Below are positions 1 to 11,409 of a stretch of DNA of 64,000 nucleotides, piece by piece; position 1 is the stretch's first letter, and the number at the start of each line of letters is the position of its first letter. Position numbers and translations under genes: made by a program. Below the pieces are notes generated by a model, which saw only the letters and a list, made by a program, of their open reading frames with translations, was not told where the DNA came from and searched no databases. Source of the stretch: Sorex araneus (lineage: Eukaryota; Chordata; Mammalia; Eulipotyphla; Soricidae); the NCBI RefSeq assembly GCF_027595985.1, contig NC_073305.1:112774759-112838758 (forward strand), in the 5' to 3' direction.

Positions 1-43
1 TACTAAAAGACAAAAAAAACAATTTTAAAAATCAGACATGTGC

Positions 44-206
44 TCAAGAGACATAGGGTTAAGACATTTGCCTTGCATGTGGCCCATCTTGTTCAGTCCA
101 CGGTACCACAAATAGTTCCCTGATTGCCACCAGAAATGATCACTGAGCACAGAGCTAAGAATGCCCTGAGTACCACCAGGTGCAACCCAATACCCCCTCA
201 GAAAAA
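44..206 (+). mobile_element. Type-A SOR SINE, decayed
   Basis: Recognised by TTTGCCTTGCATGTGGCCCA and the CACTGAGCACAGAGCTAAGAA part. Many substitutions, no clear duplication. Confidence 0.7.
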
Positions 207-413
207 TGAACCAGAAACTAAAGGGACAAAGCTACAACTGATAATGCAGAGATACAAGAGATGAAATAAGAACATCTATATGCAAAGAAACTTAACAACC
301 CAGAACAGAAACATTTTTAGAATCATATCACCTTCTAAGACTGAACTACAAAGAAACAGAGCTTGAACAGGTAAGTATAAAAATAAAAATGGTAATCAAG
401 AATCTCCCTAAGA

Positions 414-1031
414 GAGGCAGTCTGGTGAGCAACGCGGCCGGAGAAATGCTCCGGACCCGAATCCGGGCCAACAACACCAGGGATCCAGATGGAGGAGGTA
501 CAGCTGGTACACCTTCTCCAGATGGAGCCCTGGCGACACTGAGCAGCAACTAACATGGCTCCGGGTTGCGCGACCTTTTCTAAAAACTGTAAACATACAA
601 TCTTTTAATGACAAACCAATTATCAAATGCTTCCTAAGTAGGGCTGTCTTCCTTGGGGGGAAACTCCAACAACAATAGTGAGTTTTGTTTTGCAATATGG
701 AATGTAATCAAGGTAGAGAGAAAATGAAGTGAAATTCATCAGTTATACAGTTGGGGGGGGCGGGGGCGGGGGTATACTGGGTATTTTGGTGGTGGAATAT
801 GGGCACTGGTGAAGGGATGGTGTTTGAATATTGTATAACTGAGACATAAACCTGAAAACTGTGTATCTTTCCACATGGTGATATAATAAAAATTTAAAAA
901 AAAAACATATAGTTCTTTCAAAAGACTTATTTCCAGTGTATCCATGCATAAATAAATATCCATTATTAAGATAATATTTTATATATATATTTACATTAAT
1001 AAAAAGTGTTGTTATCTAAAAAAAAAAAAAA
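414..1031 (+). mobile_element. 5'-truncated L1 3' end with a probable 3' transduction
   Basis: Flanked by a 16-base duplication with one mismatch, AAGAATCTCCCTAAGA (398-413) and AAGACTCTCCCTAAGA (1032-1047). The first part is L1 3' UTR, including GTGGAATATGGGCACTGG, ending at AATAAA (885-890) and A residues (895-905). Then come about 112 non-L1 bases with their own AATAAA (998-1003) and a second A tail from 1018. A GC-rich block at 420-580 (GCGGCCGG, CTCCGGG) belongs to the L1 UTR or an unknown 5' part. Confidence 0.75.
753..772 (+). other. G-rich tract in L1 3' UTR
   Basis: Runs of 8, 5 and 5 G separated by single C. It can supply four G-runs for a quadruplex. L1 3' UTRs of many mammals carry such tracts just upstream of the tail. 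Confidence 0.6.
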
Positions 1032-1062
1032 AAGACTCTCCCTAAGAACAAAAGCCCAGGAG

Positions 1063-1290
1063 GCTAGGAGCTAGTTCAGTGGTAAAAGCAACTTGTCTTG
1101 AGGTAGGTATGGGTGGCAAGTTTAACCCCCAGTGCCAAACACATTCCTGGTGGCTGTTACTCACGCCTGGCTGAGTCCCCAGGTATGTAGGCAACTTCCA
1201 GCTTCACTCCAGGCAGGAGTGGATGAGCACTGCAGCTCAAGTCTGTGACTCCAGGGAGCATCATAATCAAGTGTTTATGAACCCCAGGCA
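1063..1290 (+). mobile_element. Older tRNA-like SINE, weak match
   Basis: AGCTAGTTCAGTGGTAAAAG resembles a tRNA-derived box A, but the body differs from types A and B. Confidence 0.35.
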
Positions 1291-1626
1291 CTGTGACATA
1301 ATAATGTCAAGAGAGAAGTCCACAAGATGACTCACTTGACTTAAAACACTCACCTGGAAAATGCAAGGTCTGGTAGCAACTCACGAAGTGCTGAGTGATT
1401 CTGACAGCCCTGCTCATAGGGAGCTCCAGCAAAGCAGAGCCTACCAATTGGCTTGAGTAACTTCAGCAGGACCAAAGGTAAGTGTGAAGCTGTGTACTTG
1501 ATTCCTGGTATTGCACATGTATCAAGGCAATACTAACTGTTTCAGTCTAGGATTACCGCTGATAGCGGAGGTAGGGAGGGAGCTGCATACAGGGTGGAAG
1601 GTGGACAGACGCAGAGATTTGATAAA

Positions 1627-1960
1627 GAAAAGTATCACTGTATCACTGTCATTCTGTAGATCATCGATTTTGCTCAAGTGTCTCAGTAACGTCTCCATTC
1701 ATCCTAGCCTTGAGATTTTAGCCACCTCTTTTTACTAGTCCCAATGGTGCCATATTAGAGGCTCTTCAGGATCAGGGGAATGAGACCCACCATTGTTCCT
1801 GTATTTCGCATATGAATACACCACGGGGAGCTTGCCAGGCTCTCCCCTGTGCTGGCAGTAAACTCTCGTAGCTTGCCAGATTCTCCAAGAGGGAGCTTGG
1901 TTTTATAGTCTCTGGATGTTGGCCGTTGATGGGATTACACGGGGCCAGGGGCAGTTTGTG
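1627..1960 (-). mobile_element. Long SINE relative (type C: type-B body with an internal insert)
   Basis: On the minus strand the tail (GACAGTGATACAGTG), the GGAGACGTTACTGAG stretch and the GGCAAGCT...GCGAAATACAG-like parts match the type-B SINE body. An extra ~100-base block (about 1700-1795) sits between the two conserved halves. The 5' boundary, toward 1960-2160, is unclear. Confidence 0.5.
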
Positions 1961-2172
1961 GGTGTGACTGCCTAGCTACTGGAAAATGGGGGATCTGGGT
2001 GGAAGAGGCCCAGTCCCAATCCGAGCAGCCTTAGAGATCTCAGCCCCGGGTCCCACATACCTGGGTTTCTCTGCCAGTTCCTTCATGAGTGAGGCTCGTC
2101 TGAACGTATGTTCGGGAAAAAAGTAAAAGTTAAAAAAAAAAAGTAACGAGAACAAAATCAATTTTCTAAAAA
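1961..2172. other. Unclassified GC-richer segment with A-rich end
   Basis: Sequence such as GGCAGTTTGTGGGTGTGACT and a purine-rich end at 2117-2151. It may be the 5' part of the type-C element or a separate retroposon. No coding frame is convincing. Confidence 0.3.
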
Positions 2173-2285
2173 TTCAGGAGCAAGAGAGATAGCTCAACAA
2201 TGCTTTGCATGCAGCATACCTAGGCTCAATCCTTAGCACCATATTATGGCCTGAGTACCACGAGGTATGACCGAAACCACAAACA
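2173..2285 (+). mobile_element. Type-A SINE, decayed and shortened
   Basis: GAGAGATAGCTCAACAATGC then CTCAATCCTTAGCACC. The middle of the body is deleted. Confidence 0.6.
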
Positions 2286-2997
2286 AAATGGTCCAGGATT
2301 AGGCCTCAGCTGTGATTCTAAAAATAATATCCAACCTACTCAAACTCTTCAAAAAATTGAAAAAGGGAAGCTCCTACATACATTGAGGTGATTATCCCTC
2401 ATTAATCTATAATCAGAAAAGGACAGTATGAGCGTATACACACCAACTCCCTCCCCACCCTCTAAAAGCTACAGACTTATAGAAACAGAGATGTAAAAAT
2501 TCCCAATGAATGTAATAACACATCAAGAGAATCATACACACAAAAAAAATAATAAATCCCCCCCCCAAAAAAAAGACAGGATTATTATACGAGTCAGGGG
2601 TGTGGCTCAAATGGCAACTCCCCAGAACTGCATGACCCCTAAAGTATCACTAGTAGTAGCACACCCCTTCTGCTTCAAAATGAGAATCATTCTTCGTGAC
2701 CAAAGGGTATTCATCCCAGACATGCAAGGAATAGTTCAACACATGCAAACAAATTATAGTTGTTGCTGCGATAGGACACACCAACAAGGAGTGTTTAGGA
2801 AGTAATCAGACCAACATGTGATTTAAAAAGTTGCCTAATCACTAGTCCTGAAGCAGCCCAGAAGTAGGAAGGCCAGAAGCCCTATGAGACCCATGTTGAG
2901 ACTCTTTAGATACAGAAACTGACCTACCACCCAGAAAATGTTCTGCCCCACCCCATCCACCAAGAAAAGGAGAAGCATGAAAAGAAACAGGACTGTA

Positions 2998-3135
2998 ATC
3001 AAGAGAAATAGTACAATGGGCAGGGTGCTTGTCTTGTACACAGCCCACCTGGGTCAATCCCTGGCACCACAAAGTCCCTTAAGCTCCGCCAGGAGTGATC
3101 CCTGGGCACCATCAGATATGACCCCAAAACTAAAA
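2998..3135 (+). mobile_element. Type-A SINE, decayed
   Basis: Head GAGAAATAGTACAATGGGCA and box-B region CCTGGGTCAATCCCTGG remain. Confidence 0.7.
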
Positions 3136-3312
3136 GAAAACATCAGAATGTCAAGATTCCGGGGCTCTTCCCCTTGACATACACTTACAACAGATTTTTA
3201 CCTTTATAGAATGTCCCAGGTGGGGGAGTTAGGGAAAAAATTCTGTAAAACTTTGTACAGGCAAGCAGGAGTGTATTCCTATTCTGGGTTCACTTGTATA
3301 TAAACAGAATCT

Positions 3313-3460
3313 AGGCCAGGGAGACAAACAGGCTAGAGCACATGCTTCGTATGTGGGAGGCCCAGGTTCAATTCCCAGCAACCTATGATCATCCCAGCAC
3401 TGTTAGGAGTGACCCAAAGCAGAGCTGGGAATACTCTCTGAACATCACTTAATGTTGCCT
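3313..3460 (+). mobile_element. Type-A SINE, decayed
   Basis: GGTTCAATTCCCAGCAACC and an altered ACTCTCTGAACATCA end. A second remnant follows at 3510-3605 on the same strand (GGAGAGACAGTACAGAGACT). Confidence 0.6.
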
Positions 3461-3619
3461 CCCCCTGCTTAATTCGGATATAAAAGGAAATCCAAATTAG
3501 AAAATAAGTCAAACTGGAGAGACAGTACAGAGACTCAAGGCAGACTAAGAGACTTGCCTTGAACATGGCCAAACCTAGTTTGATCCTCGATACTACTGAC
3601 ACTATTTACCTTTGGGGAG

Positions 3620-4180
3620 GGGAGAGAAAGAAGAGAAAAGAAAGGAGTCACGTACAATTAATAGAGAAAAGAAAGTCTCTTCAACACACGGTATTGGTAA
3701 AACTGTACTGTCATGTGCAAAAGAAAATGAACTAGATCACTACTATAACATATACAAAAGAAAATATAGGTGATACTTGTTGACTGGAGCTGAAATTATA
3801 ATATGTATATATTATATACACTTACATATAATATTGATTTATAATCTGCTAAGAACAGTGGCAAATTTTACTTGTTCCTATTTCTAATGCAAAAGTTAAT
3901 GTTTTCAGCAAATGAATGATCATCTAAGGGCTTGCTTTTAATCTTTTATCAGATTCTGCTGAAAATATGAAGAATTAAACTTATAATGTTTTATCTTCTA
4001 ATTTCATTCTGCAACCAGAAATACTGGTCACTGTTTCTCTGCATACATGACAAAATGTGAATTTCATGCAATAGTGGTGGATGCAAAAACAGATAAAAAG
4101 GGCTATACAAGTAGTTGAAATGCAGGGAAATTTTAATTTTAATGGGGGGAGAGATTGTGATTTGGGCCACAACTAGCATT
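3620..4180. other. AT-rich 3' flank, nothing recognised
   Basis: Unique-looking AT-rich DNA with no convincing ORF, repeat family or motif. Confidence 0.5.
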
Positions 4181-4184
4181 TCTT

Positions 4185-4335
4185 GAAGGATACTCCTAGT
4201 TCTGTGCTTGGGTTAGGTGTTGCTCCCTGTGGTGCCCTGGGGCCCATGTAGCACCAGGAATTGAACCAGGGTTGAACCAGGGTTGGCCACATGCCAGGCA
4301 AGCACCTTAACCCCTGTCCTATCTCTTCCACCTGA
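4185..4335 (-). mobile_element. Type-A SINE, decayed, with small internal duplication
   Basis: TTGAACCAGGG occurs twice in tandem (4261-4282) within the box-B region. Confidence 0.6.
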
Positions 4336-4706
4336 AAAACTTTTGAAAGAGATACAGAGGATGACTACTGAGGGTGGCTCAGAACACCTGCCTTGCAGGT
4401 TTAAAGCTGAGCTTAGTTCCTGGTGCTGCTGTCTATACCAGACACCATTGCAGTGGTTCTGGTGTTTGAACCAGGGAGCTCTGCTGTTAAGTCATTTCTG
4501 GCCATACATGAACATTTGTGAGAGCACCACAACTAGAGAAATGAGCCTCAACAGCTAGTGTGTTGACTCCTGGGGAGCACGTGGATGTACATGACTACAA
4601 TAAGTACAACACTCATAGAGTACTGCAGCTGGGATGGAATACTGCAACCTGGTTTGTGACTTTCAGATACAAACAAGTCAAAGAACAAGCACCAGAGCCA
4701 GGCACG

Positions 4707-4895
4707 GAGCTGCAGCGATAGTACAGCGGGTAGGGCGTTTGCCTTGCATGCAGTCGACCCAGGTCCGATTCCCAGCATCCCATATGGTCCCCCAAGTACC
4801 ACCAGGAGAAATTCCTGAGTGCAAAGCCAGGAGTAACCCCTGTGCATCACTAGGTGTGACCTAAGGAGCAACAACAACAACAACAACAAAAAAAC
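4707..4895 (+). mobile_element. Type-A SINE, full, with (CAA)n tail
   Basis: Flanked by AGCCAGGCACG at 4696-4706 and 4896-4906. The tail is a run of CAA units. Confidence 0.93.
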
Positions 4896-5033
4896 AGCCA
4901 GGCACGTGTATTATACCCATCATTGCAACAACACTATGGAAGAAGAAGAAATGAGGGCAAAGCTCACACACAGAGAAGAAGGATGAATTATTTTGCAAGT
5001 GAAAGCTCCTTCTGTAATACGGTACTTTAAACT

Positions 5034-5720
5034 GTTCAAAGGAACCCAGGCCCATTGGCTCTGAGGGGTGGTGTGGTGAATTACCAGAAAAGCGGATGAT
5101 TTGAAGTGAGAACAAAGTAAGTTTATTGGGGGCTGGAGCGATAGCATAGCGGGTAGGGCGTTTGCCTTGCACGCGGCCGACCCCGGTTCTAATCCCAGCA
5201 TCCCATATGGTCCCCTGAGCACCGCCAGGGGTAATTCCTGAGTGAAGAGCCAGGAGTAACCCCTGTGCATCGCCGGGTGTGACCCAAAAAAAAACAAAAA
5301 AAAAACAACAAAGTAAGTTTATTAAGAGAGAGCACTGGCCAGACTGACACAGTGGAGGCCTCCAGAGAGACCTACTTAGCAGCATTAGGGAGTCTTTTAT
5401 TATGTTTCTGGGCCGCTTAAGTTTCTGCTTTTTACAGATTAGCTCATTCTGGGAGGCAGGTGAGCAGGAGACTGGCAGCCAGTTTTGGAAAGGAAGTTAG
5501 TTGTATATCACATGCTCAGAGCCAATCATGGGAAGAAAGTGAGATGCACACAAAATAATTCCAGTTTATATTAGGGAGCAGTGGGATCAGTTCTGGGAAT
5601 TAAGTAGTAGAACTGAACTACAGTGGGGTCCCTAGAGTGTTCTGGACACAGCAATTATGTGAGCAGGCCCAGCACAGCTGATGGTCTGGGAGGAACAGTC
5701 TCAACCTCTCAGACATTTTC
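5034..5720 (-). mobile_element. Possible solo LTR, split by a SINE
   Basis: On the minus strand the segment starts TGTCTGAGAGG and ends TTTGAACA, giving TG...CA ends, with AATAAACTTACTTTGTTCTC in LTR-like context. No 4-6 base target duplication was found at these ends, so the boundaries and the call are tentative. Confidence 0.35.
5128..5306 (+). mobile_element. Type-A SINE, full
   Basis: Flanked by a perfect 17-base AACAAAGTAAGTTTATT (5111-5127, 5307-5323). It sits inside the possible LTR. Confidence 0.95.
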
Positions 5721-5964
5721 TATATAGAAATTAAACTAGGCATCATTTTAAGAGGCTTATGTAAGACCACTTCAATATTGAAAAAACAAAAAGATTACAG
5801 AGAATCTAAGTTTAAATTATATCCACCACTTGTACTTTCATCTGTAAAATAATACTACCTCACAATCTATGAATAATCTATGGTTATGTTTGACCAATTC
5901 TATTGTGTCCAACATCTAGCTCCTTTTCCTTTCATAATGTGAAAGATTTGAGGGGGTGGGGGTA

Positions 5965-6135
5965 CTGGGACGAGGGAGATGGACATGGGCAGTGCTTAGG
6001 GCTTACTCCTGGCTCTTCACTCTGATATCATCCCTGGCAGGGCTTGGGGGACTGTATCATAGCATGCTGGGATCAAACTCAGGTTGGCAGTGTATAAGTA
6101 CCTTACTTACTGCACTACTGCTCCCACCCCAAGAT
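5965..6135 (-). mobile_element. Type-A SINE, decayed
   Basis: TGCTTAGGGCTTACTCCTGG and GGGATCAAACTCAGGTTGGC identify it. Confidence 0.7.
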
Positions 6136-6304
6136 TACTTTTCACTGTGTAGAACTGTTATATACCACGTTTTCTTTAAATGAAGCTAAACCTCTACTAT
6201 GGATTGTACTGTTGTCCTCCTAAAATTCATGATATGAATCTCTAATCCTCAGTGGGATTACATTTGGAGATAAGGACTTTAGGAGGTATTTAAGTTAAAT
6301 TGGA

Positions 6305-6440
6305 GGGTGGGAGAGAATGATAGTACAGGAGATAGGGGGCTTACTTTGCATACCTTGATCCCCAGCAACGCACATGGCCCTCCATCCCTGTCAGGAGTGA
6401 TCCCCAACCTCTCACTATGATTCCCAGGAACCTTCAGAGT
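6305..6440 (+). mobile_element. Type-A SINE, decayed
   Basis: AGAGAATGATAGTACAGGAG and CCTTGATCCCCAGCAACGCA. Another deleted copy, lacking much of box B, lies at 6700-6825 (+). Confidence 0.6.
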
Positions 6441-7374
6441 AAATCCTTATCCTTGCCCAAGGCTACAGCTCCCCATAAACTTTCATAATGTATCTTCTTC
6501 ACAGTTAACTATGTAATTAACAGTTAACTATGTAGGGAAATAAATCTAATAAAACATATTAACTCTAAATAGAAAAGTAAATCAGATCTTACTCCTGCTT
6601 CTCCACACAGTTATTTTTGAAGTGATACAATATAAAAGCTATAGGCTCTACCTACCTGTTTGAACCAGAGAATTACAAACTCTTTAGAAATCTAGCAATC
6701 CTGGGGCCAGTGTGACAGTACAGAGGGTAGGGCATCTCAATCTCCACCATCCCATATGGCCCCTTGTGCCACCAAGAGTTACTCTCCTGAGCACTGCCAG
6801 GTGTGACACAAAAACAAAAACAAACTGGCAATTCTGTCTCTGCCTCTTCATCTCACCTTTTCTTCCAATTAAATGAATTTGCTAGCTTGTACTCACCTAT
6901 AATTCTATTTTGTTATTTTCTTTACACAAACCTCCACATGTGCATGCTCACCAACTTTAAGTGACAGTTCAGTTGAGGTCAGGGGTCATTTACACTGTAT
7001 CCAACACCTGCACTATCTTGCACTATTAAATCTTTCACTTCCCCTTCATGGCTCTTGTAAAATCTCCCAGAACAGAAAGTACCACAGCAAGGAATGCTGG
7101 GCCCACTGGAGTTCTGTTCTTGAAAAGACAAAGCTGATGGCAGCTCCTGGGTCATCACCAATGCAAGGGTGGACCTAAAATTAAAGAAAGAGGATGGGCC
7201 AGTAGGCTAAGGGCAGCTCCTTGACACCCTGGCCAGTCCCCACTGCTTGCATTATGCTTTGAATGACTTCTAGTGTTTCAACAATAGCAAAGTATGCCAT
7301 TACAGGTGAATTAGTGAACCAAACTGAGGATTTGGGCTCTAATCCCCTTCTAATTGTTACTGTTAAAATACTTT

Positions 7375-7543
7375 TGGGGGGAGGGACGGAGTACACAAGC
7401 TTGGGTGCTTGCCTTGCATACAACCAACCTGGGTTTGAACCCCAACATCCTATATGGTCCCCCAAAAACATCTAGGAGTAATTCTTGAGTACAGAGCCAG
7501 GAGTTATTCCTGAGTATTGCCAGGCATGGCCCCCCAAAACATA
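7375..7543 (+). mobile_element. Type-A SINE, decayed
   Basis: GGGTGCTTGCCTTGCATACA through GCCAGGCATGGCCCCC. Lies just beyond the SNX14 3' end, at 7775. Confidence 0.75.
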
Positions 7544-7667
7544 AAATGAACAAACAACTTTTGGCTTTAAGTGGGGGGAAAGGCAGTATGGAAAGAGAGA
7601 TTCAGTAATAAAACACTTGTGCTGCATTCCTGCAAGTGTGAAGCCTTTGGCTGAATTACCTGCACAA

Positions 7668-7691
7668 AAATAAATAAATAAATAAATAAAG
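7668..7691 (+). repeat. (AAAT)n simple repeat
   Basis: About six AAAT units, probably the tail of a decayed SINE at 7575-7667. Confidence 0.85.
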
Positions 7692-7754
7692 ACATTTTCT
7701 AAATCAATGTGGATAACAAGTATAAATGAAAGACCATGATACTTAAGTACTCTT

Positions 7755-7913
7755 AATCATTATTTTTGTTAGTCTTTATTAAAACAAAATCAAAACTTCA
7801 GACACCAAATTACATGATATGTACAAGAATATACAAAAGTAAAAGAAAAGTCATATCCACCACACTAGGAAAGCAGGAATTTCAACCGGTTATTCTATTC
7901 AAAATCCAAACTC
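7755..7913 (-). other. SNX14: SNX14 3' untranslated region
   Basis: About 160 bases of AT-rich sequence between the stop codon and the likely cleavage site. No repeat is seen in it. The end is set by the AATAAA at 7775-7780. A longer UTR from a distal signal cannot be excluded, but I saw no second minus-strand AATAAA close by. Confidence 0.7.
7775..7780 (-). terminator. Polyadenylation signal AATAAA of SNX14
   Basis: Reads TTTAATAAAG on the minus strand, about 135 bases after the stop. Cleavage is expected 10-25 bases further, near 7750-7765. No strong GT-rich downstream element is obvious. Confidence 0.7.
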
Positions 7914-7952
7914 TTACATCCAGGATGTCACAGAGGTCACGTCTTTTTGTAT
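7914..7952 (-). CDS. SNX14: SNX14 exon 29: terminal coding part and stop
   Basis: Encodes IQKDVTSVTSWM then TAA at 7914-7916. The human protein ends VQKEVTSVTSWM, so this is the true C terminus. Acceptor ACTTTAG. Too short to be found as an independent ORF. It was located by the conserved TSVTSWM end. Confidence 0.94.
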   Translation of the reverse strand: MQKDVTSVTSWM

Positions 7953-8154
7953 CTAAAGTAAACATAAATCTATTTAATAAAAGGCAATAACATAAAATTC
8001 ATTTGTGAATTGCCTAATAGTTCATTAATATTCCAAAACACAATTAAATCTGCATTACCAAAAGAAACTAGTACATGCCACAAATATTTTTTAGAAATAA
8101 AAAAAAAATGATAAGGTATACTATAAACTTTACAGTGTCAAAAAGAGCGTAAGT

Positions 8155-8325
8155 GGGGCTGGAGCAATAGCACAAGCAGGTAGGGCGTTTGCCTTGCACG
8201 CGGCCGACCCGGGTTCAATTCCCAGCATCCCATATGGTCCCCTGAGCACCGCCAGGGGTAATTCCTGAGTGCAGAGCCAGGAGTAACCCCTGTGCATTGC
8301 CAGGTGTGAACCAAAAAGAAAAAAA
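8155..8325 (+). mobile_element. Type-A SINE, full
   Basis: Flanked by AAAAGAGCGTAAGT (8141-8154) and AAAAGAGCATAAGT (8326-8339). In the last SNX14 intron. Confidence 0.94.
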
Positions 8326-8364
8326 AAAAGAGCATAAGTTTCCTGGTACTTTTTTTTCTTTTTT

Positions 8365-8540
8365 AAATTTTTGGACCACACCCAGCGATGCTCAGGGCTT
8401 TCTCCTGGCTCTGCGCTCAGGAATTATTCCTGGCAGTGCTCGGGGGACTATATGAGATGCAGGAGATCAAACCCAGGTCAGCCTCATGCAAGGGAAGCAC
8501 CCTAACCTACCTACCCACTGTACTGTCTCTCTGTCCCATC
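8365..8540 (-). mobile_element. Type-A SINE, moderately decayed
   Basis: GGACCACACCCAGCGATGCT through CTGTACTGTCTCTCTGTCCC. Opposite in orientation to the copy 40 bases away. Confidence 0.85.
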
Positions 8541-8874
8541 TGGTACTTATTTTTAAATAATTTAAACATATACCTGTAAGTGCCACCTGTTTTTTTATAT
8601 ATATAGTATACTATAACTTAAAAGCTTTTAACAGGTTAAGTAGTCCAAATTAACTTCTTCTCTATAAAATCAACATTTTATTATTACAGCACATCCTACA
8701 TATAAATTTACTTCAGCTGAGCAAAAGGTTTAGTCCAAAAATAAAAGAGCAAGAAATGATAAAGCTCTGCTGAAAATTCAAATTCACAAGACTCAGTCTA
8801 CCATCCTCTAACTCTAGTTCATTTTCTGTTCATGAATTCACTGAACTTAACTGCTCTACAAATATTCAAGGCTG

Positions 8875-8960
8875 TTAGCGAGGGATGTAGCTCTGTAGTA
8901 GAGACAATGCCTTGCATTTGTATTGACCCAGTTCAATCCCTGGCTTGGCCAAAAAAAAAA
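8875..8960 (+). mobile_element. SINE head fragment
   Basis: GATGTAGCTCTGTAGTAGAG and CAGTTCAATCCCTGGC, then an A run. Confidence 0.5.
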
Positions 8961-9216
8961 AAGTAGCCCAAGTCTGACTTGAAGACCTAAAGAACTGATC
9001 CATTCCAGTGCCAGAATTTAAACTCACATCTTATTCTAGGGCAAGAAGTCAGGGTAAAAGCTATTCAAAACTGACCCCCTCAAATCCATTCTATGTTTGA
9101 ACATGTTGTACAAATAAAGCATCAAGGTCCATTTGCTAAGTATCAGAGTTTCCCTATAATGGATCTAATTAAAACAAATGTTGAAAACTAAAATAAAATT
9201 GGTGCTTCTCACTTAC

Positions 9217-9273
9217 CTTATTGAGCTCTGGAAACAGTTCTTGTATCACAATGTCCAATAAAACGTAAGTTAG
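9217..9273 (-). CDS. SNX14: SNX14 exon 28: nexin C-terminal end
   Basis: A 57-base exon coding LTYVLLDIVIQELFPELNK, residues 916-934. Phase 0 at both ends. Donor AAG|GTAAGT, acceptor TTTTTAG. Confidence 0.95.
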
Positions 9274-9394
9274 CTAAAAAGACACACACACAAAAACTCG
9301 ATTATAGACAAAAAAAAATCAATAAAAAGGTAAAACATAAAACTCAGGAGTGTGATAATTTGGGAAGGCAGTGTATAGAACTAGCATAAAATGA

Positions 9395-9565
9395 TAGTGA
9401 AGTGATATGCAGCGGGTAGGGTGCTTGCCTTCCATGCAGGCAACTACGGTTTGATCCCCACCATCCCTTATGGTCCCCCATGCCTGCCAGCAGTGATCAC
9501 TGAGCACTGAGCCAAGAGTACTTGGCTCAGCATCACTGGATGTACCCCCAACAAATAAATAAATA
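9395..9565 (+). mobile_element. Type-A SINE, decayed
   Basis: GCAGCGGGTAGGGTGCTTGC and a rearranged body ending in an AAAT-rich tail. Confidence 0.7.
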
Positions 9566-9626
9566 AAACAAGCATAAAGTTGCTTCAATAGAAACAAGGT
9601 TTTGTTCTTAAGAACAAATGAGTGTT

Positions 9627-9805
9627 GAGGGGCTGGAGGGATAATATACTGAGTAAGGTGTTTATCCTGCACATGGCCAACCAAGGGTCGATTTCGGCAT
9701 TCTATATGGTCTCCTAAGCTCTGCCAGGAGGAATTCCTGAGCGGAGAACCAGGAATAACCCTTGAGTATCGCCTGGTATGGCCGAAAACAAAACAAAACA
9801 AAAAA
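9627..9805 (+). mobile_element. Type-A SINE, moderately decayed
   Basis: GGGGCTGGAGGGATAATATA through CGCCTGGTATGGCC and (CAAAA)n. Confidence 0.85.
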
Positions 9806-10067
9806 AGATGAGGTTGAATGCACATATTCACATGTAGACGGCATCTTATGATCCCTATAACTTGAAGTTACGATCTCAATACAATATGTATAGTCTATAA
9901 ACATCAAAATGTCGTATGTAGCTATTCTTTGTAATTCAATAACTAAACCCTCAGTTTTACAGATTTCATAAATTTTCTTTAAATTCCAAATACAAAGACT
10001 ATTATCTATTTTAAACAAAAATAAGGCATGTTATAAAGAAAAGGTAATCAGCAAAGAGTAAGATATA

Positions 10068-10250
10068 AAGAGACCGCAGCATACATAGTACAGCAGGTAA
10101 GGCGTTTGACTTGCACATTGCTGACCCTGGTTTGACCCCCAGCATTCCATGTTTCCCTGAGCATTCACCAGGAGTAATTCCTGAGTGCAAAGCTAGGATT
10201 AACCCCTGAACATGCTAGGGATGGTCCAAAACAAAAACAAAAAAAATAAA
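10068..10250 (+). mobile_element. Type-A SINE, decayed
   Basis: GTACAGCAGGTAAGGCGTTT; body intact to GGGATGGTCC. It abuts an inverted copy at 10262-10432. Confidence 0.8.
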
Positions 10251-10261
10251 AAATAAATAAT

Positions 10262-10432
10262 TTTTTTTGTTTGTTTGTTTTTGAGTCACATCCCACTGTG
10301 CTCAGGGCTTATTCTTGGCTGTGATTCACAGACCACTCCTGGCAAGGCTCAAGGGGACCATAGGGATCAAACCCAGATTGGCCACGTGAAAGGCAAGCAC
10401 CTTACCTATTATACTATCTCTCTAGCCCCCAA
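10262..10432 (-). mobile_element. Type-A SINE, decayed
   Basis: GAGTCACATCCCACTGTGCT through ACTATCTCTCTAGCCCCC. Forms an inverted pair with the preceding copy. Confidence 0.8.
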
Positions 10433-10622
10433 TTTTTTCTATTTAAACAGGGTATTTAGGGATGAAAGGGCTGGAGGGGTATGGGGACAGTGTGCTCACA
10501 GCTTACTAAAATAGTGCTCAGGGGACCCATATGCATTGCTGGGGCTCTGACTAGTTATGTGCCTGACCTCCTAGATTAATCACTCCAGTCCTCTATTTGA
10601 ATGTTCAAGAGTTGCACTGCTT

Positions 10623-11193
<571 letters not shown>

Positions 11194-11317
11194 AAGAGTT
11201 GCACTGCTTCAATTTAGAACAGTATCACTTCAATTCAGAGTTATTTATATGCCAAATATTCTATTTTTCCATTCATGAAACCAAATCAATGCTAGTCAAC
11301 CCACTTTATGAATTTAC

Positions 11318-11409
11318 CTGCTTATTGAGAACTGGCTGCTGTAAGCCATCGAAAAGAATTTTGATGCCTTTATACTTAGCTTCTTCACCAATACACTTGA
11401 CAATCAAAT
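11318..11409 (-). CDS. SNX14: SNX14 exon 27: nexin C-terminal domain
   Basis: Encodes residues 885-915, [20 protein letters not shown] then [11 protein letters not shown]. More changes from human than its neighbours (AKYKGIKIL versus TKYESIRLL from memory). Donor CAG|GTAAAT, acceptor TGTTTAG. The RPL21 retrocopy sits only about 110 bases past its donor. Confidence 0.95.

Noticed and set aside
4861-5385. 174-codon open frame on the minus strand
   Set aside because: Composed of the SINE consensus reading and a CAA-repeat tail.
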